NCBI RefSeq assembly: GCF_030385785.1
Contig: NZ_JAUEDK010000006.1
Span: 62,001 to 126,000 of the forward strand
Direction of reading: 5' to 3'
DNA: 64,000 nucleotides
DNA from: Crenobacter oryzisoli
Lineage (GTDB): Bacteria; Pseudomonadota; Gammaproteobacteria; Burkholderiales; Chromobacteriaceae
Shown: positions 1-9,599 of the stretch, one piece after another
Layout: each line of letters starts with the position of its first letter
Position numbering within the stretch: the stretch's first letter is position 1
Program-made: the position numbers and the translations under genes
Notes under the pieces: model-generated
What the model was told of the DNA's origin: nothing
What the model saw: only the letters and a program-made list of their open reading frames with translations
Databases searched by the model: none

Positions 1-1084
1 AATCAAAGCTCTGCTGGAAGACACCGGCCTCGCCCCGGAACAAGTCTCTGAAGTCATCCTCGGCCAAGTGCTCACCGCAGGCGTCGGCCAGAACCCGGCG
101 CGTCAGGCGCTGATCAAGGCTGGCCTGCCGGTCACCACCCCGGCCACCACCCTGAACGTGGTGTGCGGCTCTGGCCTTCGCGCCACCCACCTCGCCGCCC
201 AGGCCATCGCCAACGGTGACGCCGAGATCGTGATCGCCGGCGGCCAGGAAAGCATGTCGCTGTCCCCGCACATCCTGCCGGGTTCGCGCGACGGCTTCCG
301 CATGGGTAACACCCAACTGGTCGACACCATGGTCTACGACGGCCTGACCGATGTGTACAACCAGTACCACATGGGCATCACTGCCGAGAACATCGCCGAG
401 AAATACGGCATCAGCCGCGAAGAACAGGACCAGCTGGCTACTGCTTCGCAGAACCGCGCCGAAGCTGCCCAAGCTGCCGGCAAGTTCGACGCCGAGATCG
501 TGCCGGTGCTGGTGCCGCAGCGTAAGGGCGACCCGGTTGCCTTTACCCGCGACGAGTTCATCAAGGCCGGTGCCACCGCCGAAGGGCTGGGCAAGCTGCG
601 TCCGGCCTTCAAGAAGGATGGTTCCGTCACCGCCGGCAACGCCTCGGGCCTGAATGACGGCGCCGCGGCTGTGCTGATGATGTCGGCCGACAAGGCCAAG
701 GAGCTGGGCCTGAAGCCGCTGGCCGTGGTGCGTGGCTATGCGCTGTCCGGCTGCGCGCCGGAAATCATGGGCATGGGCCCGGTCAGCGCCACCCGCAAGG
801 CACTGGCGAAGGCCGGCTGGAGCGTCGAAGACCTCGACCTGATCGAGGCCAACGAAGCGTTCGCCGCCCAGGCTCTGGGTGTCACCCGCGAGCTGAAGTG
901 GGACCTTTCCAAGGTCAACGTGAACGGCGGTGCAATCGCACTGGGTCACCCGATCGGCGCATCCGGCGCCCGCGTGCTGGTAACGCTGCTGCATGAAATG
1001 CAGCGCAGCGATGCCAAGAAAGGCCTGGCCACGCTGTGCATCGGCGGCGGCATGGGCGTGGCACTGGCGGTCGAGCGTCCGTAA
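1..1084 (+). CDS. Acetyl-CoA C-acyltransferase (thiolase), 5' end cut by the window
   Basis: Thiolase of the acetyl-CoA acetyltransferase type, which condenses or cleaves acyl-CoA units (acetoacetyl-CoA chemistry). Reading starts in phase at base 2; about 360 residues are present against a usual length near 392, so roughly 30 N-terminal residues lie outside the window. All catalytic blocks are visible: the nucleophilic Cys in [10 protein letters not shown], the NEAFAAQ block, the His in [14 protein letters not shown], and the second Cys in LCIGGGMG near the C-terminus. A clear terminator follows. The exact substrate (PHB synthesis, ketone-body use or beta-oxidation) cannot be told from the sequence, because the upstream neighbours are missing. 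Confidence 0.95.
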   Translation, partial: IKALLEDTGLAPEQVSEVILGQVLTAGVGQNPARQALIKAGLPVTTPATTLNVVCGSGLRATHLAAQAIANGDAEIVIAGGQESMSLSPHILPGSRDGFRMGNTQLVDTMVYDGLTDVYNQYHMGITAENIAEKYGISREEQDQLATASQNRAEAAQAAGKFDAEIVPVLVPQRKGDPVAFTRDEFIKAGATAEGLGKLRPAFKKDGSVTAGNASGLNDGAAAVLMMSADKAKELGLKPLAVVRGYALSGCAPEIMGMGPVSATRKALAKAGWSVEDLDLIEANEAFAAQALGVTRELKWDLSKVNVNGGAIALGHPIGASGARVLVTLLHEMQRSDAKKGLATLCIGGGMGVALAVERP

Positions 1085-1102
1085 GTCAACTTCATGTCAT
1101 GA

Positions 1103-1131
1103 AAAAACCGGGACTGCGGTCCCGGTTTTTG
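1103..1131 (+). terminator. Rho-independent terminator after the thiolase gene
   Basis: An 11-bp stem (AAAAACCGGGA paired with TCCCGGTTTTT) with a short CTGCGG loop, ending in a T run 19 bases after the thiolase stop codon. It is symmetrical, so it could also work for the minus-strand gene that ends at 1167. Confidence 0.85.
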
Positions 1132-1166
1132 TTTACCCATCGTGCGCGTTCAGGCAGCGATCCGGC

Positions 1167-1637
1167 TCAGTCGGCAAACCGCGGCTCGCAACGCACCTCG
1201 GTCTTCACTGAGTTGGCAATGAAGCAAGCCTCGTGTGCCGCATGATGCAGCGAGTCCACCTGCTCCCGGCTTGGCTGATGCTCTCCGCCAAACACCACCA
1301 GCGGGCGCAGCACCACCTCGGTCATCGCCAATTTCTTCTCGGCATTGCGCGCCATCTTGCCGACAGCCTCGTCGTGATAGCTGTCCACCGTCCAGCCCTG
1401 CTCCACCGCCAGCGACAGGAACCACAGCATGTGGCAGCTCGACAGCGAGGCGACGAAGGCCTCCTCCGGGTCGATCGCCGCTTCGCTCGAATACGGCAGT
1501 GGCACCACATGGGGTGACGACGAAGCCGGCACCTCGACGCCGCCATCAAAACGCCAGACATGGGCCCGGCTGTAGCGGTTGTCGGTAAAGATCTGCCCAT
1601 CGCGCTGCCAGGCGACGGTGGCGGTATACGAGGCCAT
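1167..1637 (-). CDS. OsmC/Ohr-family protein
   Basis: A 156-residue OsmC-fold protein, a family of thiol-dependent peroxidases that reduce organic hydroperoxides. The two family cysteines are visible: Cys68 in SLSSCHMLW and Cys138 in HEACFIANS. The reading frame is open further upstream to 1694, but the start MASYTATVAW at 1637 fits the family N-terminus and the extra residues look non-coding; the ribosome site is weak (GGAAT). The gene stands alone between the speA terminator and the thiolase terminator. A second, different OsmC-type protein is encoded at 24972-25391. Confidence 0.85.
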   Translation of the reverse strand: MASYTATVAWQRDGQIFTDNRYSRAHVWRFDGGVEVPASSSPHVVPLPYSSEAAIDPEEAFVASLSSCHMLWFLSLAVEQGWTVDSYHDEAVGKMARNAEKKLAMTEVVLRPLVVFGGEHQPSREQVDSLHHAAHEACFIANSVKTEVRCEPRFAD

Positions 1638-1706
1638 CGGGATTCCGTTCGTGAAAAGCCGGCGACAATGCCGCCCCCACCATAGCATGGCCATTGCATA
1701 AACAAA

Positions 1707-1744
1707 AAGGTTGGCCGAACCCTCTACCGGGTTCGGCCAACCTT
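1707..1744 (-). terminator. speA terminator built from an inverted pair of the AGGTTGGCCGAA repeat
   Basis: A perfect 16-bp stem: the left arm at 1707-1722 and the right arm at 1729-1744 each carry the 12-mer AGGTTGGCCGAA, in opposite orientation, around a 6-base loop. It lies 36 bases beyond the speA stop codon and is flanked by A and T runs. This is one of three places in the window where two copies, or near copies, of this repeat form a terminator. Confidence 0.85.
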
Positions 1745-1779
1745 GGCAGGCAGGGCCGGCATATCGCCCTGCCCGTGCA

Positions 1780-3660
1780 TTACACCGACAGGTACGACGA
1801 CTGCTTCAGCCCGCGGCAGAACTCGGCGAAGTAGGCGTTGCGCTCGTCGGCGGACAGCTGCGCGGCGCGTGCCTTTTCCTCGTAGCGGTTGAGGATTTCT
1901 TCCGGCGACAGGTGCACATAGCGCAGCATGTCCTCGATGGTATCGTGTTCCTCGATGCCGGCGAACTCCAGCTTGCCGCCCTCACGCACGTAGACGTTGG
2001 CCGAATCGGTATCGCCGAACAGGTTGTGCATGTCGCCGAGAATCTCCTGGTAGGCCCCTACCAGGAATACCGCCACCAGATACTCCTCGCCCGGCGCCAC
2101 TTCGTGCACCGACAGGCTCGATTCGATGCTCTGCTGGTCGACGTACTGCTTCACCTTGCCGTCCGAGTCGCAGGTCAGGTCTTGAAGCACTGCACGGCGG
2201 GTCGGCTGCTCGGCCAGGCGGTGGATCGGCATGATCGGCAGGATCTGGTCGATCGCCCAGGTATCCGGCAGGCTCTGGAATACCGAGAAGTTGCAGAAGT
2301 ACTTATCGGCGAGCTTGTCAGTCAGCTCGTCGAACACCTGGCGCTGCGAGCGCTGGCTGGCCTGCAACTGGCTGTGCAGGCGGCGGCACAGTGCGGCATG
2401 CACCTGCTCGGCCACGGCCTTTTCCTTCAGCGTGATACGGCCTTCGGCGTACAGGTCGGACACGTCGGCGATGTAGTGGCTGGCGCGGTAGTAGGTCTCG
2501 GTGACCATGTCGGCGTCGGCCAGGTTCATCAGCTCGAACAGTTTCTTCACCGGCTTGGCGAGCTCGCTCGGGTCGTCGACTTCTGGCACCGTTTCCGGCA
2601 GGCGCTCGACGTCGGTCACGTTCATGATCAGCACTGCGTGGTGGGCAGTCATCGCGCGCCCCGACTCGGACAGGATGCGCGGATGCGGAATGCCGTTCTC
2701 TTCGCAGAACTCGGCCAGCATCGACACGATCACGCTGGCGTACTCGTCCATGTCGTAGTTGATCGAGCTGTCGTTGCGCGAGTGGGTGCCGTCGTAGTCG
2801 ACCCCCAGGCCGCCGCCGACGTCGACATGATCGATCGGCATGCCCAGCGCACGCAGCTCGGCGAAGTAGCGGATCGCTTCGCGGAAGCCGGCGCGGTAGT
2901 CGCCGATGTTGGCAATCTGCGAGCCCATGTGGAAGTGCATCAGGCGCACGCAGTCGCTCATGCCAGCGTCGGCGAGCTTGTCAGTAACCGAGATCAGCTG
3001 CGCGGCCGACAGGCCGAACTTGCCCTTGTCACCGCCAGTATCGGCCCACTTGCTCGACGCCAGCGACGACAGGCGCACGCGAACGCCCACGGTTGGCCGA
3101 ACGCCGAGACGCTTCGACTCTTCGATCACCAGGTCGACCTCGGACTCTTTCTCGATGACGATGAACACCTGGTGGCCGAGCTTCTGGCCGATCAGCGCAA
3201 GGCGGATGAAATCGCGGTCCTTGTAACCGTTGCAGACGATGGTGCCGCCCTTGGGCGCCAGCGCCAGCACCGCCATCAGCTCAGGCTTGGAGCCAGCCTC
3301 AAGACCGATCGACACGTCGCGAGTAGCGATGATGCTCTTCACCACCGCCTCCTGCTGGTTCACCTTGATCGGGTAGATTGCGGTGTAGCGGTTGTTGTAG
3401 CCGATCTGGGCGATAGCATTATCGAAGGCGCGGCACAGTCGGGTAACACGGTCCTGCAGGATGTCCGGGAAGCGCACCAAGAGCGGCAGATCGAGCCCCT
3501 TGTCGCCGAGCGTATGCGCCAGCTCGAACAGATCGATCGTGTGCGCCTCGCGCGTGTTCGGCTTCACCGTCACCCGGCCATCGTCCCCGACGTCAAAGTA
3601 ACCCGAACCCCAATGCCGGATGCCATACAGGCTCCGGCTGTCAGCCACAGTCCATGCCAT
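1780..3660 (-). CDS. speA: Biosynthetic arginine decarboxylase
   Basis: PLP-dependent enzyme that converts arginine to agmatine, the first step of the agmatine route to putrescine. It has 626 residues, in the normal SpeA range of about 630-660. Visible landmarks are the PLP-binding Lys99 in YPIKVNQQ, the CNGYKD block, the glycine-rich [15 protein letters not shown] segment and [12 protein letters not shown] near the middle. The start at 3660 is supported by TTGAGGAATACTC directly upstream. The gene is followed by a strong inverted-repeat terminator. Its neighbourhood (puuB and potIHG about 1 kb away, same strand) suggests polyamine supply and use are grouped here, although a large AT-rich gap separates the two transcription units. 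Confidence 0.96.
   Translation of the reverse strand: MAWTVADSRSLYGIRHWGSGYFDVGDDGRVTVKPNTREAHTIDLFELAHTLGDKGLDLPLLVRFPDILQDRVTRLCRAFDNAIAQIGYNNRYTAIYPIKVNQQEAVVKSIIATRDVSIGLEAGSKPELMAVLALAPKGGTIVCNGYKDRDFIRLALIGQKLGHQVFIVIEKESEVDLVIEESKRLGVRPTVGVRVRLSSLASSKWADTGGDKGKFGLSAAQLISVTDKLADAGMSDCVRLMHFHMGSQIANIGDYRAGFREAIRYFAELRALGMPIDHVDVGGGLGVDYDGTHSRNDSSINYDMDEYASVIVSMLAEFCEENGIPHPRILSESGRAMTAHHAVLIMNVTDVERLPETVPEVDDPSELAKPVKKLFELMNLADADMVTETYYRASHYIADVSDLYAEGRITLKEKAVAEQVHAALCRRLHSQLQASQRSQRQVFDELTDKLADKYFCNFSVFQSLPDTWAIDQILPIMPIHRLAEQPTRRAVLQDLTCDSDGKVKQYVDQQSIESSLSVHEVAPGEEYLVAVFLVGAYQEILGDMHNLFGDTDSANVYVREGGKLEFAGIEEHDTIEDMLRYVHLSPEEILNRYEEKARAAQLSADERNAYFAEFCRGLKQSSYLSV
3091..3102 (+). repeat. 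AGGTTGGCCGAA-type repeat inside speA
   Basis: GGTTGGCCGAAC, matching 11 of 12 positions of the repeat counting the preceding base. Unlike most copies it lies inside a coding sequence, reading opposite to speA. Confidence 0.6.
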
Positions 3661-4146
3661 GAGTATTCCTCAAGTAAAGCCATAGAAATCACGCCCCTTA
3701 GTGCACGGCTGCGGGCCAACGTTTGCCAAGGATGTCGGGGCGGTGCAATGCTGTTTGCACTGCACTATAGAAAATCAGAATGAGGGCGGATTGTAGGCAG
3801 CAAGGGGGGTGAGGACAAGTGAAATTTTAAGCTGTCCAATTTAATGAACAGCCTAGCAAATCAAGGCTTTAGAAGGGGTCTGACAATCCGGTTTGACATT
3901 GGCAAAACTGTCAAAAAATCAGTCGACAATCTCCAAACCGTCCGATGCACAGGGCGTCGCACCTTGCCAGTCAGTGTGGAAAATTTTCGACGGCCGTCAT
4001 TCCGTAATAAACATTTGATTTCTAGGCGAAATTTTTTATGCATCAAATATTGATATATCGACAAAAACTCTCAACCAACTGAATATTAATGTTTTTTTCA
4101 CAAATCAGGCGTAAGATGCCGCTATCTTCATCACCACAAGACCTGC

Positions 4147-4341
4147 ATGTTTACGTTGCGCCGTTCCTCCACCCGTACCACCCACAACCGTCAGCAATCG
4201 TCCGACAACTACCTATTCACCGCCCCTCTCCAGCTTGCCGCCCGTGTCAGCCTCTACGCCATGCTGATCGGCGCCTTCGGCTCCAGCCGTGAAATTTCCA
4301 GCACCAAACCCCGCACACGTCGCCCACGGCACAGCTGCTGA
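4147..4341 (+). CDS. Possible small basic protein of unknown function
   Basis: An ORF of 64 residues beginning MFTLRRSSTRTTHN, rich in Ser, Thr and Arg, with a short hydrophobic stretch around residues 28-45. It is the only ORF in the 820-bp gap not overlapping an obvious gene, and it sits just downstream of the AT-rich segment. I see no good Shine-Dalgarno sequence and recognise no family. It may be noise. Confidence 0.25.
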   Translation: MFTLRRSSTRTTHNRQQSSDNYLFTAPLQLAARVSLYAMLIGAFGSSREISSTKPRTRRPRHSC

Positions 4342-4403
4342 CCTCTGATCCGTCGTTTCCCCCGTAGCCACTCCCCGAACCTAACGTTCAAGCCATAAGC
4401 AAA

Positions 4404-4440
4404 GCCGGTGAACCCGACGCTTGCCATCGGATTCACCGGC
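4404..4440 (-). terminator. Hairpin downstream of puuB
   Basis: GCCGGTGAA pairs with TTCACCGGC, extended by three further pairs after one mismatch. Read on the minus strand it is followed by GGCTTTGCTTA, a weak T-rich tail. It probably ends the pot-puuB transcript. Confidence 0.45.
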
Positions 4441-4481
4441 TCTTGACTACCGACACCATCGGCGGTGTCAGGCAAGACTGT

Positions 4482-5771
4482 TCAGAAATAGTCGCGCAAT
4501 CGGTAATAGGCCATGCCCAGCACCAAGGCCGGTGTGCGCAGTAACGGTCCGCCAGGAAAGTCGCGATGGCGCAGCTTCTCGAACAAGTCGAGCCTCCCCG
4601 CGCTGCCGGCAATCGCCTCGGCCACAACCTTGCCGGCAAGACCGGTCACGTTGACACCGTGACCCGAGAAGCCCTGCAGGTAGTAGACATTGCTCGATAA
4701 CCTGCCGAAGTCCGGCGCGCGGTTCAGCGTGATGTCGCAATAGCCGCCCCAGGCGTAGTCGATCTTCACGTCGGCCAGTTGCGGAAACACCCGCAGCATG
4801 TCCTTGCGCATCGCCTCGGCCAGGTGATGCGGCTCGCGCCCCGAATAGCTGACCTTGCCGCCGAACAGCAGGCGATGGTCGGCCGACAGCCGGTAATAGT
4901 CGAGCACGAAGTTGGTATCGCACACCGCCATATTGTTGGCAATCAGCCGCTTCGCGCGCGCCTCGCCCAAGGGCTCGGTGGCGATCACGTAGGTGCCGGC
5001 TGGCATGATGCGCCGATCCAGCGACGGTATCAGCTTGCCGATATAGGAATTGCAGGCCAGCACCACCTCGGTGCAGGTCACCACGCCGTGCTCGGTAACG
5101 ACGCGTGGCCGTCCACCCTGCTCCAGTTTCACCACCGGCGAGTTCTCGTAGATCACCACCCCGGCCGCTTCGGCCGCACGGGCAAGCCCGAGGTTGTAGT
5201 TGAGCGGATGGATGTGGCCGGAAAAATCGTCGTACAGCCCCCCCTGGTAACGCTCGGAGCCGACCTGCTGTCGCAGCGTCGCCTTGTCCCACAGCGTCAG
5301 GTGACGGTAGCCGTAGCGGTTGGCCGCCTCCTCGCACCAGTCCTGCAACTCGCCCATCTGGCCGGGCTTGACCGCCACACTGGCGAAACCGCGCGTCCAG
5401 TCGCAGTCGATGCCATGCTGGCGCACCCGCTGATCGATGATATCGACCGCCTCCACCGACATGTCCCACATCGCACGGGCCAGCTCGTCGCCGAGCTGGC
5501 TGCGGAGGGTGTCGATATCGCAGGCATAGCCGGCAATCACCTGGCCGCCGTTGCGCCCCGACGCACCGAAACCGATGCGCGAACCCTCGAGCAACACGAC
5601 CTGGAAGCCCTTTTCGGCCAGGTTGAGCGCGGCCGAGATACCAGACAGGCCGCCGCCCACCACACAGACATCGCACGACACACCCCCTTTCAGCTCCGGG
5701 TGCAACGGCCACGGGACGGCGGTCGCAGCGTAATACGATGGGGCGTGGGGCTGGCGGGCGAAGTCGAGCAT
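4482..5771 (-). CDS. puuB: Gamma-glutamylputrescine oxidase-like FAD oxidoreductase
   Basis: A 429-residue DAO-family flavoenzyme; E. coli PuuB is of similar length. The FAD dinucleotide fold is at the N-terminus (VVGGGLSGISAALNLAE, about residues 37-54), followed by the GFGASGRNGGQ block typical of this group. PuuB oxidises gamma-glutamylputrescine in putrescine catabolism. The assignment to putrescine rests on location: the gene follows potG-potH-potI on the same strand, 175 bases after potI. The other puu genes (puuA, C, D) are not in the window. Other amine oxidases of the same fold cannot be fully excluded. Confidence 0.8.
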   Translation of the reverse strand: MLDFARQPHAPSYYAATAVPWPLHPELKGGVSCDVCVVGGGLSGISAALNLAEKGFQVVLLEGSRIGFGASGRNGGQVIAGYACDIDTLRSQLGDELARAMWDMSVEAVDIIDQRVRQHGIDCDWTRGFASVAVKPGQMGELQDWCEEAANRYGYRHLTLWDKATLRQQVGSERYQGGLYDDFSGHIHPLNYNLGLARAAEAAGVVIYENSPVVKLEQGGRPRVVTEHGVVTCTEVVLACNSYIGKLIPSLDRRIMPAGTYVIATEPLGEARAKRLIANNMAVCDTNFVLDYYRLSADHRLLFGGKVSYSGREPHHLAEAMRKDMLRVFPQLADVKIDYAWGGYCDITLNRAPDFGRLSSNVYYLQGFSGHGVNVTGLAGKVVAEAIAGSAGRLDLFEKLRHRDFPGGPLLRTPALVLGMAYYRLRDYF

Positions 5772-5873
5772 AGCTACCTCTGGGTCGGTGGATGACAGGA
5801 TGGATCAGGGAATGGTCAGGTTCACTACGGTTTCCTCGCGTGCGGCGATGAGGGTGCCGCAACAAGGTTGACC

Positions 5874-5932
5874 GGAAGCGGCCAGTGCCGCTTCCGAGGA
5901 AAACAAACGGCGCGTGCCGAAGCCCGCGCCGT
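5874..5932 (-). terminator. Two hairpins between potI and puuB
   Basis: Going 5' to 3' on the minus strand, the first hairpin is ACGGCGCG/CGCGCCGT (5907-5932) followed by a T-rich TTTGTTTTCC; the second is GGAAGCGGC/GCCGCTTCC (5874-5895). The first could be a partial terminator that lowers puuB expression relative to the transporter genes. Confidence 0.5.
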
Positions 5933-5946
5933 GATCGGTACAACTG

Positions 5947-6846
5947 TTACGCCAGGCTGACGGCGGCCTTAGCGTTGCCGACGCCGTTCTGCTGATCGGC
6001 ATCGTCGCCACGCATCGCGGCGGCAATCGCCTTATCGCGCTTGCGCTGCGCGTTCATCATCAGGTAATTGGCGACGATGACGATGGTGCCAACCACCAGT
6101 ACGGTGATCGTAGCCAACGCGTTGATCTCCGGATTCAGCCCCAGGCGCACCTTCGAGAAGATCACCTGCGGCAGCGTGGTCGAGCCCGGGCCGGACAGGA
6201 AGGCAGTGGTCACCAGGTCGTCCAGCGACAGCGTCACCGACAGCAGGAAGCCCGATGCGATCGCCTGCGACACCAGCGGCAGCGTGATCTTGAAGAAGAT
6301 CTTCACCGGCCGGGCACCCAGGTCCATCGCCGCGTCCTCCAGCGACTGGTCGATCTCCATCAGCCGCGAGCGCACCACCACCGCCACATAGGCCATGCAC
6401 AGCGTGGTGTGGCCGATCCAGATGGTGAAGAAGCCGCGCTCTGACGGTGCTCCGAAGAACTGCTGCATCGAGATGAACAGCAGCAGCATCGACAGGCCAG
6501 TGATCACTTCCGGCATCACCATCGGCGCGGTCATCATGCCGGCAAACAAGGTGCTACCGCGGAAGCGCTTGAAGCGCGCCAGCACGAAGCCAGCCACCGT
6601 GCCGAGCACCACCGCCGCACAGGCGCTGGCCAGCGCGATCTTTACCGACAGGAGCACCGCCGAGATGATCTGGTCGTTCTGGAACAACGACCCGTACCAG
6701 CGGGTGGAGAAACCGCCCCACACCGTCACCAGCTTCGACGCGTTGAACGAGTAGACGATCAGGCTCAGGATCGGCACATACAGGAACAGGTAGCCCAGCG
6801 CCAACACGCCCTTCAGGAACCAGGACAAACGGCCGTCGTTATACAT
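5947..6846 (-). CDS. potI: Putrescine ABC transporter permease PotI
   Basis: A 299-residue inner-membrane permease of the binding-protein-dependent type, with about six hydrophobic segments starting at residues 12-33. The EAA loop that contacts the ATPase is clear (EDAAMDLGARPVKIFFKITL, about residues 170-189). It overlaps the end of potH by 8 bases, so the two are translationally coupled. It pairs with PotH to form the channel energised by PotG. The choice of putrescine rather than spermidine follows from the neighbouring puuB and from the potG-potH-potI order. Confidence 0.88.
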   Translation of the reverse strand: MYNDGRLSWFLKGVLALGYLFLYVPILSLIVYSFNASKLVTVWGGFSTRWYGSLFQNDQIISAVLLSVKIALASACAAVVLGTVAGFVLARFKRFRGSTLFAGMMTAPMVMPEVITGLSMLLLFISMQQFFGAPSERGFFTIWIGHTTLCMAYVAVVVRSRLMEIDQSLEDAAMDLGARPVKIFFKITLPLVSQAIASGFLLSVTLSLDDLVTTAFLSGPGSTTLPQVIFSKVRLGLNPEINALATITVLVVGTIVIVANYLMMNAQRKRDKAIAAAMRGDDADQQNGVGNAKAAVSLA

Positions 6847-7756
6847 GTTTCTCTCCCTCCAGTTGGCGGGTCTCGAAGCGGTGGAACAGCGCGATCGGCA
6901 CGATCAGCAGCAACACCATGAAGGTCGCCACCGCCGAGGCCATCGGCCAGTTGTTGTTGTCGAAGAACTCGTTCCACAGCACCTTGCCGATCATCAGCGT
7001 ATCCGAACCACCGACCAGCTCCGGGATCACGAATTCACCCACCGCCGGGATGAACACCATCATCGCACCCGCGATGATGCCGTTCTTCGACAGCGGCAGG
7101 GTGATCTTCCAGAATGCCCGCAGCGGCCGTGCACCCAAATCATTGGCCGCTTCCAGAAGGCGCAGGTCCATCTTCACCAAGTGCGAATACAGCGGCAGGA
7201 TCATGAACGGCAGGTACGCATACACCATCACCAGGTACAGCGAGAAGTCGTTGTGGAACAATTGCAGGGGCTCGTGCACGATGCCGGTCGCCATCAGGAA
7301 CTGATTGATCAGCCCGTTCTGGTTCAACAGGCCCATCCACGCGTACACCCGCAGCAGGAACGAAGTCCAGAACGGCAGCATCACCGCCAGCAACAGGCCG
7401 TTGCGGATCTCCGGGCGTGCCCGGGCGATCGCATACGCAATCGGGTAGCCGATCAACAGGCAGCACAGCGTGGTAACAAACGCCACCCGCAGCGACGACA
7501 GATAAGTATCGGCGTACAGCGCGTCGGTCAGGATGAACTGGAAGTTCGCCAGGTTGAGCGCGATGTTCAGCGTCCCGTCGTCGCCGTAGCTCACCAGATG
7601 GGTGAACGGCGGGATCGCCACATCCTGAGCGGCGAAACTGATTTTCAGCACGATCAGGAACGGGATCAGAAAGAACACCATCAACCACAGATAAGGCAGA
7701 CCGATCACTGCGCCGCGGCCCGGCTTCACCCGCTTCAGAAGTCGTTTGAGGTCCAT
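6839..7756 (-). CDS. potH: Putrescine ABC transporter permease PotH
   Basis: A 305-residue permease with a first membrane segment at about residues 20-40 and the EAA loop EAANDLGARPLRAFWKITLP at about 202-221. PotH-type proteins have a longer N-terminus than PotI, as seen here. The start at 7756 (MDLKRLLKRVKPG) is 16 bases after the potG stop codon, and GAGGAGCAATC upstream gives a good ribosome site. It forms a heterodimer with PotI in the cytoplasmic membrane. Confidence 0.88.
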   Translation of the reverse strand: MDLKRLLKRVKPGRGAVIGLPYLWLMVFFLIPFLIVLKISFAAQDVAIPPFTHLVSYGDDGTLNIALNLANFQFILTDALYADTYLSSLRVAFVTTLCCLLIGYPIAYAIARARPEIRNGLLLAVMLPFWTSFLLRVYAWMGLLNQNGLINQFLMATGIVHEPLQLFHNDFSLYLVMVYAYLPFMILPLYSHLVKMDLRLLEAANDLGARPLRAFWKITLPLSKNGIIAGAMMVFIPAVGEFVIPELVGGSDTLMIGKVLWNEFFDNNNWPMASAVATFMVLLLIVPIALFHRFETRQLEGEKHV

Positions 7757-7772
7757 GATTGCTCCTCGCTCC

Positions 7773-8912
7773 TTAACGGGTCAGCACGACAGGCAGGTCG
7801 GAACGCCAGCTGACGAACACCGGGTCCCCCCAAGTCGGCGGCTCTTCGCCGGCCTCGTACCAGCGCGACGACGGCACGGTCGACTTCACCACCTTGCCGC
7901 TGGCGAGCTTGATGTGATAGATCGAGAAGCTGCCGAGGTAAGCGATGTCCTCGACCTTGCCCTGTGCGGCATTGTGGCTATTGGCCGGCGGACGGCGATC
8001 CAGACGCACGTCTTCCGGACGGATACTGGTCCACACTTCCATGCCCTTCGGACCGGTGATGCCGTGGTCGATCAGGATGCGGCTGCCCAGTTGAGCCGAC
8101 TCAATCTCGACACGATCCGGTTCGTCCACCACCACCTGCCCCGGGAACAGATTGGTCTCGCCGATGAACTCGGCGGTGAAGCGACAGTTCGGGTATTCGT
8201 AGATTTCGGACGGGGAGCCCACCTGCAGCAGATGGCCGTCACTCATGATGCCGATGCGGGTCGCCATCGTCATCGCCTCTTCCTGGTCGTGGGTCACCAT
8301 GATGCAAGTCACACCGACCTTCTCCAGCGTGTTGACCAGCTCCAGCTGGGTCTGCTGGCGCAGCTTCTTGTCGAGCGCGCCAAGCGGCTCATCGAGCAGC
8401 AGCAGTTTCGGCCGCTTAGCCAGGCTGCGCGCCAAGGCGACGCGCTGCTGCTGGCCGCCAGAGAGCTGGTAGGGCTTGCGCTTGGCGTACTTGCGCAGCT
8501 GTACCAGATCGAGCATTTCCATCACGCGGGCATTGATCTCGCCCTTGGGCAGCTTGTCTTCCACCAGGCCGAAGGCAATGTTCTCCTCCACCGACATGTG
8601 CGGGAACAGCGCATAGCTCTGGAACATCATGTTGATCGGGCGATCGTACGGCGCCAGCATCGTGATGTCCTGACCGTCCAGGATGACCTTGCCCGAGGTC
8701 GGGCGCTCCATGCCGGCCAGCATGCGCAATAGTGTCGACTTACCGCAGCCGGAGCTGCCCAACAGCGCGAAAATCTCATGCTGGCGAATGGTGAGGTCGA
8801 CGTGATCGACCGCAAAGTTGTCGCCGAACTTCTTCACAAGTCCTGCGATCTGCAGGTACGGACGTTCGGAGGTCGTGGCCGCCGGGGCCGGTTTTACAGC
8901 AGCTTCCATCAT
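7773..8912 (-). CDS. potG: Putrescine ABC transporter ATPase PotG
   Basis: A 379-residue ABC ATPase of the CUT1/Pot type. It shows Walker A (GSSGCGKST, about 52-60), the signature LSGGQQQR (about 150-157), Walker [13 protein letters not shown] (about 170-181) and a C-terminal TOBE-like regulatory region from about residue 290. The frame is open to 8948, but AGGGAGTGAAAGC sits just before the ATG at 8912, which also matches the family start ([12 protein letters not shown]). It is the first gene of the potGHI-puuB unit. No potF-like periplasmic binding protein is present, so that subunit must be encoded elsewhere. Confidence 0.9.
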   Translation of the reverse strand: MMEAAVKPAPAATTSERPYLQIAGLVKKFGDNFAVDHVDLTIRQHEIFALLGSSGCGKSTLLRMLAGMERPTSGKVILDGQDITMLAPYDRPINMMFQSYALFPHMSVEENIAFGLVEDKLPKGEINARVMEMLDLVQLRKYAKRKPYQLSGGQQQRVALARSLAKRPKLLLLDEPLGALDKKLRQQTQLELVNTLEKVGVTCIMVTHDQEEAMTMATRIGIMSDGHLLQVGSPSEIYEYPNCRFTAEFIGETNLFPGQVVVDEPDRVEIESAQLGSRILIDHGITGPKGMEVWTSIRPEDVRLDRRPPANSHNAAQGKVEDIAYLGSFSIYHIKLASGKVVKSTVPSSRWYEAGEEPPTWGDPVFVSWRSDLPVVLTR

Positions 8913-9027
8913 GCTTTCACTCCCTAAATTCCCAAGGGCCAGCAACAACTAGCCCTACACAGGCAGTTGCGACGGTGTCGCTAAAAACTGTTCGGACGAT
9001 AGTCCGATGGTCGGTGCAAAACGCGCT

Positions 9028-9294
9028 CTAGCGCTCCGGATCATCCGCGTCGAGATGCGGGCGCGGCAGGTTGCGTCCCTGACGGCTGCTCAGACGCTCA
9101 GCCGGCAGCAGAGGATGCAAATAGGGAGCCGGGGGGGAGGAAGAAGTCGCGGTCGTCGGAGCGACGAACTCACGTTTAAGCTGCGATTGGCTCAGGGCCA
9201 AAGGAGACGTGTCGGCAACAGCCGAAACGTCAGCCGAATGCGCCTTGTCCATCCAGGCAGATGGGCGCTTCGATCGGGGCGGGACCCGTAACAT
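9028..9294 (-). CDS. Hypothetical 88-residue protein
   Basis: Begins MLRVPPRSKRPSAWMD and ends DADDPER; rich in Pro, Ser, Ala and Arg, with no signal peptide or membrane segment. The best evidence that it is real is a strong Shine-Dalgarno sequence (AGGAG, five bases before the ATG). The frame stays open upstream to 9384, but without such a site. I recognise no family; the composition suggests a disordered protein. It lies between the EAL-GGDEF gene and potG, both on the same strand. Confidence 0.5.
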   Translation of the reverse strand: MLRVPPRSKRPSAWMDKAHSADVSAVADTSPLALSQSQLKREFVAPTTATSSSPPAPYLHPLLPAERLSSRQGRNLPRPHLDADDPER

Positions 9295-9599
9295 AGAGAC
9301 TCCTCTTCTCCTTTGCAGTATCCCGGAAGGGACTGCTCTCCACCAACAGCGGCCTAAGGAGGCATCGCTGCGTGCACTGTTCATGTCTTGTTGTGGTGGG
9401 CTGTTCTAGTTTCGTTGATGAAACCTGCTTGAGCACAGCTTACCCCACGTTTAATAAAATTGACAAGATACAAATGGATATCCCGTATGGAAACGGAAAA
9501 GAAGGCAACACATCGCCCTGCGCAAGAGGCGAACGGGTCTTAACTACGCATTCAGACCACGAACGGGACTGGAAGCAGCTGCCGCCCGTGTTTAATTAG
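9295..9599. other. Intergenic region between the 88-residue ORF and the EAL-GGDEF gene
   Basis: About 300 bases, AT-rich around 9440-9480. On the plus strand TTGACA occurs at 9460-9465 but without a good -10 box. A short ORF ends at 9599, but it has no ribosome site and no recognisable content. No riboswitch or terminator could be identified. Confidence 0.35.

Larger units (their letters stand above)
3661..4481. other. 820-bp AT-rich intergenic region upstream of speA
   Basis: No convincing gene is seen. The first 450 bases are clearly richer in A and T than the surroundings and probably hold the speA promoter. They include a dyad TTTGACA-N10-TGTCAAA at 3892-3915 that looks like an operator. 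A short plus-strand ORF (4147-4341, listed separately) lies in the second half, and a hairpin at 4404-4440 closes the region on the puuB side. Confidence 0.5.

Noticed and set aside
1711-3783. A 690-codon open frame on the plus strand opposite speA
   Set aside because: It is the mirror of a well-supported speA gene. It is full of His, Arg and Val as expected for a shadow frame in GC-rich DNA and has no family features.
9372-9599. A 75-codon plus-strand ORF upstream of the EAL-GGDEF gene
   Set aside because: No ribosome site, no family features, and most of it is low in coding character. I also looked for a cyclic-di-GMP riboswitch here and could not find its conserved core.
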